Source: CAUYXJ01 sp963577065
Lineage (GTDB): Bacteria > Chloroflexota > Dehalococcoidia > Tepidiformales > Tepidiformaceae
Direction of reading: 5' to 3'
DNA length: 64,000 bases
Assembly (NCBI GenBank): GCA_963577065.1
Contig: CAUYXJ010000002.1
Location: forward strand, 1-64,000
The notes under the pieces are model-generated. The model was not told where the DNA came from. It worked only from the letters and a program-made list of their open reading frames with translations, and searched no databases. Of the stretch, positions 28,531 through 37,318 are shown in pieces; positions within the stretch are counted from its first letter, which is position 1; each line of letters starts with the position of its first letter. A program made the position numbers and the translations under genes.

Positions 28531-29142
28531 GTGTCCGAGCCGGTTGCCGGCACCCCCGAGCCTATCGCCCGCCTCATTCACGAGTTCGCGAAGCTTCCGG
28601 GCATCGGCCCCAAATCGGCCCAGCGGCTCACCTATCACGTTCTCCGCGCGCCCGCGGAAGACGCCCTCGCGCTCGCGCAGGCGGTGGGCGACGTGAAACG
28701 GCGGGTCGTGCTTTGTGGCGAGTGCTTCAACATCACGGAAACCGATCCCTGTGCCTTCTGCGCCGACGATCGCCGCGAGCGCACGGTGATCTGCGCTGTC
28801 GAGCAGCCGCTCGACGTTCTTGTGGTCGAGCGCACGGGCGGCTACCGCGGGCTGTACCACGTCCTCCACGGCTCGCTGAACCCGATCGATGGGATCGGGC
28901 CGGAGCAGCTGCGCGTGAGCGACCTCGTGCGCCGCGTCGAGGCGGGCGGGATCACGGAAGTGATCATGGCCACGAACCCCAGCCTGGAGGGCGAGGCGAC
29001 CTCGATGTATATCCAGCGTCTCCTGCTGCCGCTCGGAGTGCGCGTCACGCGCCTCGCGCGGGGGCTCCCGAGCGGTGCCGATCTCGAGTACACGGACGAC
29101 CTCACGCTCGCGCGCGCGCTCGAAGGCCGCCAGGACTTCTAG
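28531..29142 (+). CDS. recR: Recombination protein RecR
   Basis: A 203-residue RecFOR-pathway protein that helps load RecA at gaps. Helix-hairpin-helix segment KLPGIGPKSAQRLTYH, zinc finger CGECFN...CAFC (about residues 68-83), and a Toprim domain with VEQPLDVLVVERTGGYRGLYH. GTG start, 6 bp after ybaB. Confidence 0.93.
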   Translation: MSEPVAGTPEPIARLIHEFAKLPGIGPKSAQRLTYHVLRAPAEDALALAQAVGDVKRRVVLCGECFNITETDPCAFCADDRRERTVICAVEQPLDVLVVERTGGYRGLYHVLHGSLNPIDGIGPEQLRVSDLVRRVEAGGITEVIMATNPSLEGEATSMYIQRLLLPLGVRVTRLARGLPSGADLEYTDDLTLARALEGRQDF

Positions 29143-29144
29143 CG

Positions 29145-29915
29145 GTGCCTGCCAGGCCGCGCGTCTACCGCGCCGAGGCCGTGATCCTGCGGCGCCGAAA
29201 CCTCGGTGAGGCCGACAGCATCTTTACCGTCCTCAGCGACCACGAGGGGAAGTTCGACGCGATCGCGCGCGGTGTGCGCAAGGCGAAGAGCCGGATGCGC
29301 GGCCACCTCGAACCGCTCACGCGCAGCCGCGTCCTCGTGGCCCAGGGCCGCAACCTCGATATCTTCACCCAGGCCGAGACGGTCTCGGCCTATCGAACGC
29401 TGCACGAGGACCTCGCTGCGGGCGCCGAAGCGCTGTACTGCCTCGAGCTCGTCGATCGTTTCACCGAGGAGCGGCAGCCCCTCCCCGAGCTCTACGCCTT
29501 CCTCATCGGCGTACTCGAGGCGCTCGAGCGGGGGGCGGGCGCCTCCGCCACGCGCCATTTCGAGCTGCGGCTTCTCTCGATCCTCGGCTACGAGCCCCAG
29601 ATCGATGACTGCGCGCTTTGCGATGGCCGCCTTCCAGAGCAGGAGACGCTCCTCTCCCCGAGCGCCGGTGGCCTCGTCTGCCGCTCTTGCCGGGGGGCGG
29701 CCGGGGGCGGCCGTCTCGTCTCGGTGCCGGTGATTAAGCTCCTGCGCTTTGCGCGTCGGGTCGATACGGCCAGCTTCGTCGCGATCTCCCTGCCCGAGAG
29801 CACCGCCAGCGAGCTTCAGGCCGCCCTCGCCGAGCTTGTCCGCTACCACCTCAACCGCGAGCCGAACACTCGTCGTTTCATTGAGGGTGTCGCCGCCCTC
29901 GATCGGCAGCCTTAA
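29145..29915 (+). CDS. recO: DNA repair protein RecO
   Basis: A 256-residue partner of RecR. N-terminal OB fold starting YRAEAVILRRRNLGEADSIF, a helical middle, and a zinc site with CALC and CRSC (about residues 155-185). GTG at 29145, two bases after the recR stop. Longer in-frame extension to the left overlaps recR and is rejected. Confidence 0.9.
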   Translation: MPARPRVYRAEAVILRRRNLGEADSIFTVLSDHEGKFDAIARGVRKAKSRMRGHLEPLTRSRVLVAQGRNLDIFTQAETVSAYRTLHEDLAAGAEALYCLELVDRFTEERQPLPELYAFLIGVLEALERGAGASATRHFELRLLSILGYEPQIDDCALCDGRLPEQETLLSPSAGGLVCRSCRGAAGGGRLVSVPVIKLLRFARRVDTASFVAISLPESTASELQAALAELVRYHLNREPNTRRFIEGVAALDRQP

Positions 29916-29999
29916 CCACGGGGCATCCACCGCTCCACCGCAGACGTTAAGATTAGCGACACGAAGATCGACTCCTAACCCGAACCTGAGGTCACCCCC

Positions 30000-30437
30000 A
30001 TGCCCCTGTATGAGTACTACTGCGACCCCTGCCACGGCGTCTTCGAGGAGCTTCGCCCGATGCGCGAAGCGACCGAGGCGGTCCCGTGCCCGGACTGTTA
30101 TGAAGATGCCGATCGGATCATGCCAACCTCCTTCTCCGCCTTCACCTTCCGTGATGGTTACCCCCGCAAGATCCCCGATGACAACACCTACTGGCACCTC
30201 GGCAACAAGGTTTCGAAGCGCGTAACCGGTGGCAAGCCCAACGAGCATCCTGAGGTCAACAAGCCGACGCCGGCCAAGCGCCTCACGCGCGGCGAGCGCT
30301 CCGCTCTCCGCGACATGCGTGAAGTCGCCGCCAGAGGCGAGCTCGTCGATATGTACAGCAACCCCATCGGCCCCAGCGAAGTGACCGCGGCCTATAAGCG
30401 TCGCGACGTCATCAAGAAGGGTGTGCCCCGGCGCTAG
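30000..30437 (+). CDS. FmdB-type zinc ribbon protein
   Basis: A 145-residue protein. It opens MPLYEYYCDPCHGVFEELRP and continues to a second CPDC knuckle, the FmdB putative regulatory zinc ribbon. A longer than usual basic C-terminal extension (about 90 residues) follows, rich in Lys/Arg. The 84-bp spacer before it holds no gene. Role unknown; related proteins are linked to formamidase or amidase regulation. Confidence 0.7.
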   Translation: MPLYEYYCDPCHGVFEELRPMREATEAVPCPDCYEDADRIMPTSFSAFTFRDGYPRKIPDDNTYWHLGNKVSKRVTGGKPNEHPEVNKPTPAKRLTRGERSALRDMREVAARGELVDMYSNPIGPSEVTAAYKRRDVIKKGVPRR

Positions 30438-30451
30438 CTGGGGGAAAAGCG

Positions 30452-31429
30452 CTAACTGCGGCGTGTGAGCACGTAACGTCCTAGCTCCTCGAGCGTGCGC
30501 CGCGAATCGTTCGCGCCCAGTGGATCGAGGGCGGCGACGGCTCGGTCGACGAATTCGCGGGCCATGGACCGCGCCGATTCCAGTGCAGTCGACTCCGTAA
30601 TGGCCATGAGCGCCTCCTCGAGGAGCGCCTCGCGGTTGCGCTTCGCAGCAAGGAAGCGTCGCACGGGATTCTCGCGCCCCACCGAATCCAGGTAGAAGAG
30701 GGCCGGCAGGGTGATCGTCCCCTCTAGGAGATCGCTACCTACGGGCTTGCCCAGCTCAGCCTCATCGCCGACGAAGTCGAGGATGTCGTCCACGATTTGG
30801 AAGGCCATGCCGAGGTTGTAGCCGAAGCTCCGGAGCGCCTCGATCTCCTCTTCGCTGCACTCGGCAAGCGTGGCCCCACCCTGGGTCGCGTTGGCGAACA
30901 GGGCGGCGGTTTTGCCCCCGATCCGCCAGAGGTAGTGCTGCACGTCGCGGGCGACATCAAACGCCGCCGCATCCTGGTCGAGCTCGCCGCTCGTCATCTT
31001 CATCAGCGCCAGCGCGAAGAGGCGTGTGACGCTCAGGCTGCCGGTGCGCGTCACCATCTCGGCCGCGTTCGCGAACATAAAGTCGCCGAGCAACACGGTC
31101 AGGGCGTTGTCGAAGACGGCGTTCGCCGTCGGGCGGCCGCGCCGGCTCGTAGCGCCGTCGACGACGTCGTCATGGACGAGGCTGGCGGTGTGCAGCAGTT
31201 CGATCGCGGTCCCGAGGGGCACGAGCCGGTTGAGGTTGTAGTCACCGAAGGTTCCCGCAAGCAGGACGAGCGCGGGGCGCAGCCGCTTGCCCCGCGGATC
31301 GAGGGCGTGGTCGAGCATCAAGCGCAGGGGTGCGAGTTCGACCTGCTTGACGGACTCGAGGAGGTCGTCCACGAGAATCATGTCGTCGGCCACTGAGCCG
31401 TAGAGAGCGGCCATCTGCGCTTGCGTCAC
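30452..31429 (-). CDS. ispB: Polyprenyl diphosphate synthase (all-trans type)
   Basis: A 325-residue prenyltransferase that extends farnesyl or geranylgeranyl diphosphate, probably for the menaquinone side chain. First Asp-rich motif in LVHDDVVDGA (about residue 83), second in FQIVDDILDF (about 214), and RGKRLRPAL near the N-terminus. The GTG at 31429 overlaps the tatD TGA (GTGA). Quinone supply fits the nearby complex I. Chain length cannot be read with confidence; heptaprenyl (hepT-type) is equally possible. Confidence 0.85.
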   Translation of the reverse strand: MTQAQMAALYGSVADDMILVDDLLESVKQVELAPLRLMLDHALDPRGKRLRPALVLLAGTFGDYNLNRLVPLGTAIELLHTASLVHDDVVDGATSRRGRPTANAVFDNALTVLLGDFMFANAAEMVTRTGSLSVTRLFALALMKMTSGELDQDAAAFDVARDVQHYLWRIGGKTAALFANATQGGATLAECSEEEIEALRSFGYNLGMAFQIVDDILDFVGDEAELGKPVGSDLLEGTITLPALFYLDSVGRENPVRRFLAAKRNREALLEEALMAITESTALESARSMAREFVDRAVAALDPLGANDSRRTLEELGRYVLTRRS

Positions 31430-32244
31430 GAAACCGCTCCCGTGGCGACTCGCGCCCCGAAGAGCGCGAGTGCGTTTTCGCTGGTCGCGGCCGCCACCAC
31501 CTCGACCGCCTCGTCCCGAGCGGAGGCGATCACCGCCGCCGCCGCGACCAGGTTCGCAGGCTCGTTGCGCTCGCCGCGCTTCGCCTGCGGGGGGAGCGCG
31601 GGGCTATCGGTCTCGATCAAGAGGGCGCCCAGGGGAAGTCCCGCCGCCACCCTGCGCGCCTCGTCGTTCTTTGGGTAACCAGCGGAGCAGGCGAGCGAGA
31701 TCAGGAATCCCAACTCGACGTAACGCCGCGCCTGCTCCAGCGTCCCGCCGAACGCGTGCATCACCCCCGGCGGCTGCCCCGCCGCGGCCAGCGGTGAGCT
31801 GGCCGCGTAGTGGGCGAGATGCGGCTCCAGGTCCGCTTCCGCGTCCCGCGAGTGGACGCAGACGGGCAGACCCACGCGTGCCGCGATCTCGAGCTGCGCA
31901 TCGAGGGCGCGACGTTGCACGTCGCGTGGAGCGAGCTCGCGGAAAAAGTCCAGCCCGATCTCGCCGATTGCGACGACGCCCGTGGCCATCGCTAACGCTT
32001 CTAGCTCGTCGAGAACTGGCGCTGTGGCCTTTGCCGCTTCGTGCGGATGCACGCCAACGGCCGCGACGATGCGAGGGTTTGCGGTGCTTGCTGCGAGCAT
32101 CACGGCCGCCTGGCTCGATTCGAGATCTTCACCAACCACGACGATGGTCGCCACTCCCGCCTCGGCCGCGCGCTTCAGCACGAGCGCGCGGTCGTCGCCG
32201 AAGCGCGCGTCCTGAAGGTGGCTGTGCGAATCGAACAAGCGCAT
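31426..32244 (-). CDS. tatD: TatD-family metal-dependent DNase
   Basis: A 272-residue TIM-barrel nuclease. Metal-ligand motifs: FDSHSHLQD at the N-terminus, GVHPHEA, AIGEIGLDFF, CVHSRDAE, MHAFGG and LIETDSPAL. The ATG at 32244 is the overlap point with the metG stop; an upstream in-frame ATG lies inside metG and is rejected. The metG-tatD order is common in bacteria. Confidence 0.9.
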   Translation of the reverse strand: MRLFDSHSHLQDARFGDDRALVLKRAAEAGVATIVVVGEDLESSQAAVMLAASTANPRIVAAVGVHPHEAAKATAPVLDELEALAMATGVVAIGEIGLDFFRELAPRDVQRRALDAQLEIAARVGLPVCVHSRDAEADLEPHLAHYAASSPLAAAGQPPGVMHAFGGTLEQARRYVELGFLISLACSAGYPKNDEARRVAAGLPLGALLIETDSPALPPQAKRGERNEPANLVAAAAVIASARDEAVEVVAAATSENALALFGARVATGAVS

Positions 32245-33893
32245 CAAGTCGTGGCCGGCTCGGGCACGTCGAGCTTGCGGTAGAGCGCCGCGTGCTCGCC
32301 GAGGGTTCGTCCCGCAGGCACCTCTGCGAGATCCCATCCCGCTGTCTGCGGAGTGCCTTCGTGCCCGAGCGTGGCGTATAGCGCCTCCGTCGAGAAGGGG
32401 AGGATGGGATGGAGCAGCGCCCCCAGCCCTGAGATCGCCTGCAGGGCTGTGAAGAGCGTTTCGGCGGCGTGGGCGCGGTCCTCCTTGACCGCCTTCCAGG
32501 GCGCGCGCCGATCGAGGTACTGATTTGCTGCTTGCGCCACCGCCAGCGACTCGCGCAGCGCGCCCCGAAACTCGCAGGCCCCGTACGCCGCGGCCACGGT
32601 TTCGAAGCCGCCGTTCACGGTCGTGAGTAGCGCTTCGCTCTCGGCGCTGAGCGTTCCGGGAGCGGGTACGACCCCCTCGAAGTTGCGGTTGATCATCGCG
32701 ACGACGCGGTTCACGAGGTTCCCCCAGGTCGCGATCAGCACCTCGTTGTTGGCGCGGATGAGCTCCTCTTCGCGGAACTCGGAGTCGCTCGTCTCAGGCA
32801 TGATCTGGGTGAGATAGAAGCGGACGACATCGGCGTCGTACGTATCGAGCAGGTCGAGCAGCCAGGTGCCGGTGCCCTTCGATTTGCTCTGCTTCTGGCC
32901 TGCGGTGATGTTCACGAACTGGTTGGCAGGAACGTCGTAGGGCAGGTTCAGGCCGCCGTAACCAAGGAGTATCGCGGGCCAGATCACGGTGTGGAAGACG
33001 ATATTGTCCTTGCCGATGAAGTAATAGGCGCGCGTCTCTGGGTCCTCCCAATAGAGGCGCCAGGCTTCGGGATCGCCCTCGCGCTCGGCCCACTCTTTGG
33101 AAGCGGAGAGGTAGCCGATCACCGCGTCGAACCACACGTAAATCCGCTTCTCGCCGAAGCCCTCTACGGGAACGGGCACGCCCCAGCCGATGTCACGCGT
33201 AATCGCCCGATCCTTGAGCCCCTCTTCGAGCATCCCCAACGTAAAGTTGGCGACGTTGCGCCTCCAGTGCGCCTGCTTACCGACCCACGCCTTCAGCTCC
33301 TCCTGAAACGCGGACAGCTTGAGCAGGAAGTGCTCCGACTCCCGCACCTCGGGGGTCGCGCCACTCATCTTGCTGCGCGGCTCGATCAGGTCCACGGCGT
33401 CGAGCTGCGATCCGCAGCTGTCGCACTGATCGCCGCGCGCTTCGGCGAACGCACAGATCGGGCAGGTACCCTCGACGTAACGATCGGGCAGGAAGCGTCC
33501 TGCCTCCGGGTCGTACAGCTGCTCTTGGGTTCCGCGGTAGAGCAGTTCCTTCTCGAGCAGGCGCTCGAAGATCTCCTGCACGGTCTCGTAATGGCGCTCG
33601 GTGAGCGTGGACGTGTAGAGGTCGAAAGAGATGCCGAACCGCTCCCAGGCTTCCTCGATCTTCGGGTGGTAGCGGTCGACGATGTCCCGGGGACCGACAC
33701 CCTCGCTGTCGGCGCTCACGGTGATGGGCGTGCCGTGGCTGTCTGACCCCGAAACCATGAGCACATCGTTCCCGCGCATGCGCTGGTAACGCGCGAAGAT
33801 GTCCGCAGGGAGATAAGCGCCGGCAGCCTGGCCGACGTGCAGGAAGTAGTTCGCGTAGGGCCAGGCCACACCCACAAAGATGCGTTCGGCCAC
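32244..33893 (-). CDS. metG: Methionyl-tRNA synthetase
   Basis: A 549-residue class I synthetase. HIGH-type motif as YANYFLHVGQAAG near the start; zinc knuckle CPIC and CDSC (about residues 145-162); KMSKS-type loop reads KQSKS (M changed to Q), then WLLDLLDTYDADVVRFYL. Anticodon-binding helices follow. No C-terminal tRNA-binding (EMAP) domain. GTG start at 33893. Confidence 0.92.
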   Translation of the reverse strand: MAERIFVGVAWPYANYFLHVGQAAGAYLPADIFARYQRMRGNDVLMVSGSDSHGTPITVSADSEGVGPRDIVDRYHPKIEEAWERFGISFDLYTSTLTERHYETVQEIFERLLEKELLYRGTQEQLYDPEAGRFLPDRYVEGTCPICAFAEARGDQCDSCGSQLDAVDLIEPRSKMSGATPEVRESEHFLLKLSAFQEELKAWVGKQAHWRRNVANFTLGMLEEGLKDRAITRDIGWGVPVPVEGFGEKRIYVWFDAVIGYLSASKEWAEREGDPEAWRLYWEDPETRAYYFIGKDNIVFHTVIWPAILLGYGGLNLPYDVPANQFVNITAGQKQSKSKGTGTWLLDLLDTYDADVVRFYLTQIMPETSDSEFREEELIRANNEVLIATWGNLVNRVVAMINRNFEGVVPAPGTLSAESEALLTTVNGGFETVAAAYGACEFRGALRESLAVAQAANQYLDRRAPWKAVKEDRAHAAETLFTALQAISGLGALLHPILPFSTEALYATLGHEGTPQTAGWDLAEVPAGRTLGEHAALYRKLDVPEPATT

Positions 33894-34188
33894 GGCATCC
33901 CCTTCTTCTGGGGCGCCACGAAGGGTCCGATCGAGAGGGTCGTACCCGGCCCAGGAACGCCCTGCGATTCGGCACCGGTTCTCTTCGGGGCGCCTCGGCG
34001 GCTGCGGTCAGCAGAGTCTAGCACCGTAGCCGCGGACGGCGGGCAGGCGTCGCCGCGATGAGGCCGCAGCCGGCAAGTCAGGCTAGTGCCCCTGCAACTG
34101 AGGTTCCGGGTGCCGCGGGTGCCCACTCGTCCGAGCAAGGTCAGTTACTTCCTTGAGACTCAAGCCTGAGACTCAAGTTGTACCGGCC
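33894..34188. other. Spacer between metG and rsmI
   Basis: About 295 bp without a gene. It contains a relic of an inverted-repeat element end (34083-34107) and a repeated TGAGACTCAAG (34154-34164 and 34167-34177); the first copy is the centre of the palindrome CTTGAGACTCAAG. I looked for a T-box leader of metG and did not find its conserved core. Confidence 0.5.
34083..34107. mobile_element. Solo end of a 130-bp MITE-like element
   Basis: CTAGTGCCCCTGCAACTGAG matches the terminal inverted repeats of the element at 53902-54031 at 17-18 of 20 positions. The matching GTTCC follows. No second end lies nearby, so this looks like a decayed copy or single terminus. Confidence 0.5.
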
Positions 34189-35016
34189 CTAGCCGTCCGA
34201 TTCGGGCCAAGCCCCGTAGGCCTCGGCGCGAGTCACGCCGAAGCGCCGGGCCGCCTCCGCCGCTGCCGGGGAGCGCTTCGCCCCCGCTCGCTTCATCTCC
34301 CGGAGATAGGCGACGACCTCGCTCGAGTCGCTTTCTGGCGCCCAGCTGCGCACGTCGACGACGACCGTGCACTCCCCTTTCGTCCCCTCGAAGCGCGTCG
34401 CCAGCTCCGAGGCGCGGCCGCGGACCGTCTCTTCATGCAGCTTCGTCAGCTCGCGACAGACGACAGTCGGCGGGTCGTCGAGCGTCACGGCGAGGTCGGC
34501 CAGCGATCTCGCCAGGCGTCGCGGGCTCTCGAAGAAGAGGAGCACGCCGGCGGTGGCGGCCGTTGCCGCGAGGCGGCGCGCTCGCTCGCTCGCGCGCCGC
34601 GGCAGGAACCCAAGAAAGTGGGCATCGCTCGCATCGAAGCCCGCGAGCGAAAGCGCCGCGGCGAGGGCCGATGGGCCCGGGACCACGAAGACCCGCACGC
34701 CGGCTTCGTGCGCGGCCGCCACCGCCCGCGCTCCGGGATCGGCAATGAGGGGTGTGCCCGCATCGGCGGTCAGGGCGGCTACGCCTGTTTGCGCGGCCTC
34801 GAGCAGCCGGGGGATGCGCGAATCGACGTTGTGCTCCGTGAGGCTCATCGCCGGCGCCTGCAGGCCCAAGCGTTTCCGCAGCGTTCCCAGCACGCGCGTA
34901 TCCTCGGCCGCGATGAGCGCCGCTGCGTTGAGCACGGCCGCTGCCCGCTCACTCAGATCTGCCAGGTTCCCGATTGGGGTGGCCACGACGTAGAGGCCCG
35001 GCGCGAGGTCGTTCAT
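34189..35016 (-). CDS. rsmI: 16S rRNA 2'-O-ribose C1402 methyltransferase RsmI
   Basis: A 275-residue SAM-dependent tetrapyrrole-methylase-fold enzyme. Signatures: VATPIGNLADLSERA, IAAEDTRV, DAGTPLIADPGA, and VFVVPGPSALAAALSLAGF, ending with FESPRRL. Divergent from guaB3. A C-terminal ~40-residue helical tail carries the usual family helix. Confidence 0.93.
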   Translation of the reverse strand: MNDLAPGLYVVATPIGNLADLSERAAAVLNAAALIAAEDTRVLGTLRKRLGLQAPAMSLTEHNVDSRIPRLLEAAQTGVAALTADAGTPLIADPGARAVAAAHEAGVRVFVVPGPSALAAALSLAGFDASDAHFLGFLPRRASERARRLAATAATAGVLLFFESPRRLARSLADLAVTLDDPPTVVCRELTKLHEETVRGRASELATRFEGTKGECTVVVDVRSWAPESDSSEVVAYLREMKRAGAKRSPAAAEAARRFGVTRAEAYGAWPESDG

Positions 35017-35092
35017 GCTTCGGGCAGCTTCACAGAAGTCCTAGGGCAGTGCGAATCTTCGTACGCAGGCCGCCGTCGGCGGTCCTTCCCCG

Positions 35093-35122
35093 TTGACCCG
35101 GCCTTTTGCGCGACCGTACACT
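35093..35122 (+). promoter_or_regulatory. Predicted sigma-70-type promoter of guaB3
   Basis: TTGACC (35093-35098) and TACACT (35117-35122) are separated by 18 bp. Transcription would start near 35129 and give a leader of about 145 nt before the guaB3 GTG. Confidence 0.55.
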
Positions 35123-35207
35123 CAAACGCAATCGTGAAGTTCCGTTTCGATCCTGGCCTCACCCATCGGAATCCGTGCCCTTGAGCACGATCACCCCGTC
35201 CGCCACG

Positions 35208-35243
35208 AACGCCGCCTCTGATGCGTCAGAGCGCGGCGTTTTT
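35208..35243 (+). terminator. Intrinsic terminator hairpin inside the guaB3 leader
   Basis: Arms 35208-35221 and 35226-35240 pair over 14 bp with one bulged base around a TGCG loop, followed by TTTTT. No plus-strand gene ends upstream (rsmI points the other way), so the structure sits within the 5' leader of guaB3, 30 bp before its start. That is the layout of an attenuator. Confidence 0.65.
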
Positions 35244-35273
35244 GCAATGCCCGAGGAGGAGGAGGAAAAAGCC

Positions 35274-36419
35274 GTGACCGCACCGCATCGCAAGCAACTT
35301 CGCTACGCATATGGGTTTGACGATGTCGCCATCGTTCCCGGCAACGTAACGATTAATCCCGAGCTCGTGGAGTTTGGGATGGACATCGGCCCCTACCACT
35401 TCGGCCTCCCCTTCATCGCCTCCGCGATGGACGCGGTCGTGGACCCGCCTTTCGCGCGAATGATGCACGACGCGGGCGGCCTTGGCGTCCTCAATCTTGA
35501 AGGCATCTGGACGCGCTGCGACGACCCCAGGCCAACCCTCGACGAAGTCGCTTCCGGGAGCCGCGATGAGGCGACGGCGATTCTCCAAGCCGCCTTCCAG
35601 CAGCCGATCCGGGACGACCTCGTTGCCCAGCGCATCCGGGAGATCAAGGATGGCGGCTCGATCGCGGCGATCTCCGTAACGCCGAAAAACACGAAGCGCT
35701 ACGCGTCGCTCATCCAGGAAGCCGGCGCCGATATCCTCGTCGTGCAGAGCACGATCACGACCGCCCGCCACGAATCGACGAGCGTCGAGGGTTTGCGCTT
35801 CGAGAAGCTGTTCGAGCACATCCACATCCCCGTAGTCGTTGGGAACACGGTTGGATTCGACGCCACGCTCGAGGTCATGCGCTCAGGCGTGGCCGGCGTG
35901 CTCGTCGGGGTCGGGCCGGGCGCCGGCTGCACGAGTCGAGAGGTGCTGGGAATGGGGGTTCCGCAGGTGACCGCAACCATCGATTGCGCGGCCGCCCGCG
36001 AGGCCTATCTCGCCGAGACGGGCAACTACGTTCCGATCATCACCGACGGCGGGATCCGCACGGGTGGCGATGTGTGCAAGAGTTTCGCGGCAGGCGCCGA
36101 CGGCGTCATGATGGGTTCGCCGTTCGCTGGCACCACCGAGGCCCCCGGCCGCGGCTACCACTGGGGCATGGCCACCTCTCACGCCGATCTGCCGCGCGGC
36201 ACCCGCGTCTTCGTTGGCGTGAACACGACGCTGCAGAAGACGCTCTTCGGGCCGACCAGCCGTACGGATGGCACGGAGAACCTCGCTGGCGCACTGAAGA
36301 CGGCGATGGGGATGTGTGGCGCGCACACGATCCGCGAGTTCCAGGAGACCGAGATGGTGATCGCGCCTTCGATCAAGACCGAGGGCAAGATCTACCAGTT
36401 CGCGCAGGCTGAGTCCTAG
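35274..36419 (+). CDS. guaB3: GuaB3-family IMP dehydrogenase-related protein
   Basis: A 381-residue TIM-barrel protein of the IMPDH/GMP reductase superfamily, GuaB3 branch. It opens RYAYGFDDVAIVPGN, lacks the CBS pair of true IMPDH, and has the catalytic loop GVGPGAGCTSREVLG (Cys about residue 226) and IITDGGIRTGGDVCKSFAAGADGVMMGSPF. The GTG at 35274 is chosen because a GAGGAGGAGGAA stretch lies just upstream and the family start matches; longer in-frame versions would translate that stretch as poly-Glu. Role in purine metabolism is inferred from family. A terminator-like hairpin precedes it. Confidence 0.8.
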   Translation: MTAPHRKQLRYAYGFDDVAIVPGNVTINPELVEFGMDIGPYHFGLPFIASAMDAVVDPPFARMMHDAGGLGVLNLEGIWTRCDDPRPTLDEVASGSRDEATAILQAAFQQPIRDDLVAQRIREIKDGGSIAAISVTPKNTKRYASLIQEAGADILVVQSTITTARHESTSVEGLRFEKLFEHIHIPVVVGNTVGFDATLEVMRSGVAGVLVGVGPGAGCTSREVLGMGVPQVTATIDCAAAREAYLAETGNYVPIITDGGIRTGGDVCKSFAAGADGVMMGSPFAGTTEAPGRGYHWGMATSHADLPRGTRVFVGVNTTLQKTLFGPTSRTDGTENLAGALKTAMGMCGAHTIREFQETEMVIAPSIKTEGKIYQFAQAES

Positions 36420-36469
36420 AGAACGGTCCCGCGGACCGACCGCGGTCGACCCGGCCTACACTGGCGACG

Positions 36470-37318
36470 ATGTCCACCGAATCGCCGGTTTGCCTGGATC
36501 GGGTGCGCGAGCATTACGACCGCGATCCCGCGCTGGAGTGGGGGCGCTTCGAGGCCCGCGTCCAGCACCGCATCGAATTCATGGTCACCATGCACGCGAT
36601 CGAGCGGCGCCTCCCTGCGCCGGGGGCGGGTGCGCGCGTGCTCGATGCCGGTGGCGGCCCTGGGCGTTACACGATCGCCCTGGCCGAGCGCGGCTACCGC
36701 GTCACGCTGCTCGACCTGAGTCCTGGGAACGTGGAGTTTGCGCGCGACCGCATCGCTGAGGCGGGGGCTTCGGTCGCCGCGAACGTCGAGGCGACGTGCG
36801 CCGGCACGTTCACGGACCTCAGTGCCTTCCCGGACGGCGGCTTCGATGCCGTCCTCTGCCTCGGTGCTGCTCTCAGTCATGTTGCCGACGCGAGCCTGCG
36901 CCTGCGCGCGCTTGCCGAGCTGCGGCGTGTCGCGAAGCCTGGTGCGCCGCTGCTGATCTCCGTGCAGAACGCGCTTGCGACGCTCCGTAGTCTCGTCCAG
37001 TGGCCCGACACCTGGGCCGTCGACGCCCAGGGCTGGATCGACCGCGAGCCTGCCAACACGGTCAAAGGCAGCGATGGGTTGCCCTGGGTCGAGTTCCTCC
37101 CGGAGGAGTTCCTGACGCTACTGGCCGAGGCTGGTCTCGAGCGCGAGCGTCTCTATGGCTGCTGGGGGATCGCCGCGCATCTGCCATCGGAGAACCTCGA
37201 GGCCCTGATGGCGGACGAAGAACGTTGGCCGCTCTGGCGCCGCTGGCTGCTCGAAACCTGTGACCACCCCAGCATCGTGGGCGTATCCGGCCACCTGATA
37301 GCGCATGCGCTCGCTTAG
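36470..37318 (+). CDS. Class I SAM-dependent methyltransferase
   Basis: A 282-residue Rossmann-fold methyltransferase. Motif I RVLDAGGGPGRYTIALAERG is followed by the acidic VTLLDLSPGN, motif IV FDAVLCLGAALSHV, and post-motif EFLPEEFLTLLAEAGLE. The substrate cannot be told from sequence. The 3' end overlaps the next gene by 14 bp. Confidence 0.8.
   Translation: MSTESPVCLDRVREHYDRDPALEWGRFEARVQHRIEFMVTMHAIERRLPAPGAGARVLDAGGGPGRYTIALAERGYRVTLLDLSPGNVEFARDRIAEAGASVAANVEATCAGTFTDLSAFPDGGFDAVLCLGAALSHVADASLRLRALAELRRVAKPGAPLLISVQNALATLRSLVQWPDTWAVDAQGWIDREPANTVKGSDGLPWVEFLPEEFLTLLAEAGLERERLYGCWGIAAHLPSENLEALMADEERWPLWRRWLLETCDHPSIVGVSGHLIAHALA

Noticed and set aside
33894..34180. T-box leader upstream of metG
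   Set aside because: A GGGTGCCGCGGG-like word suggested one, but the T-box core, specifier loop and terminator are absent.
34160..35184. Plus-strand open frame across rsmI
   Set aside because: Antisense to a clear rsmI gene; only its last codons fall in the guaB3 leader and they do not look like a leader peptide with repeated codons.
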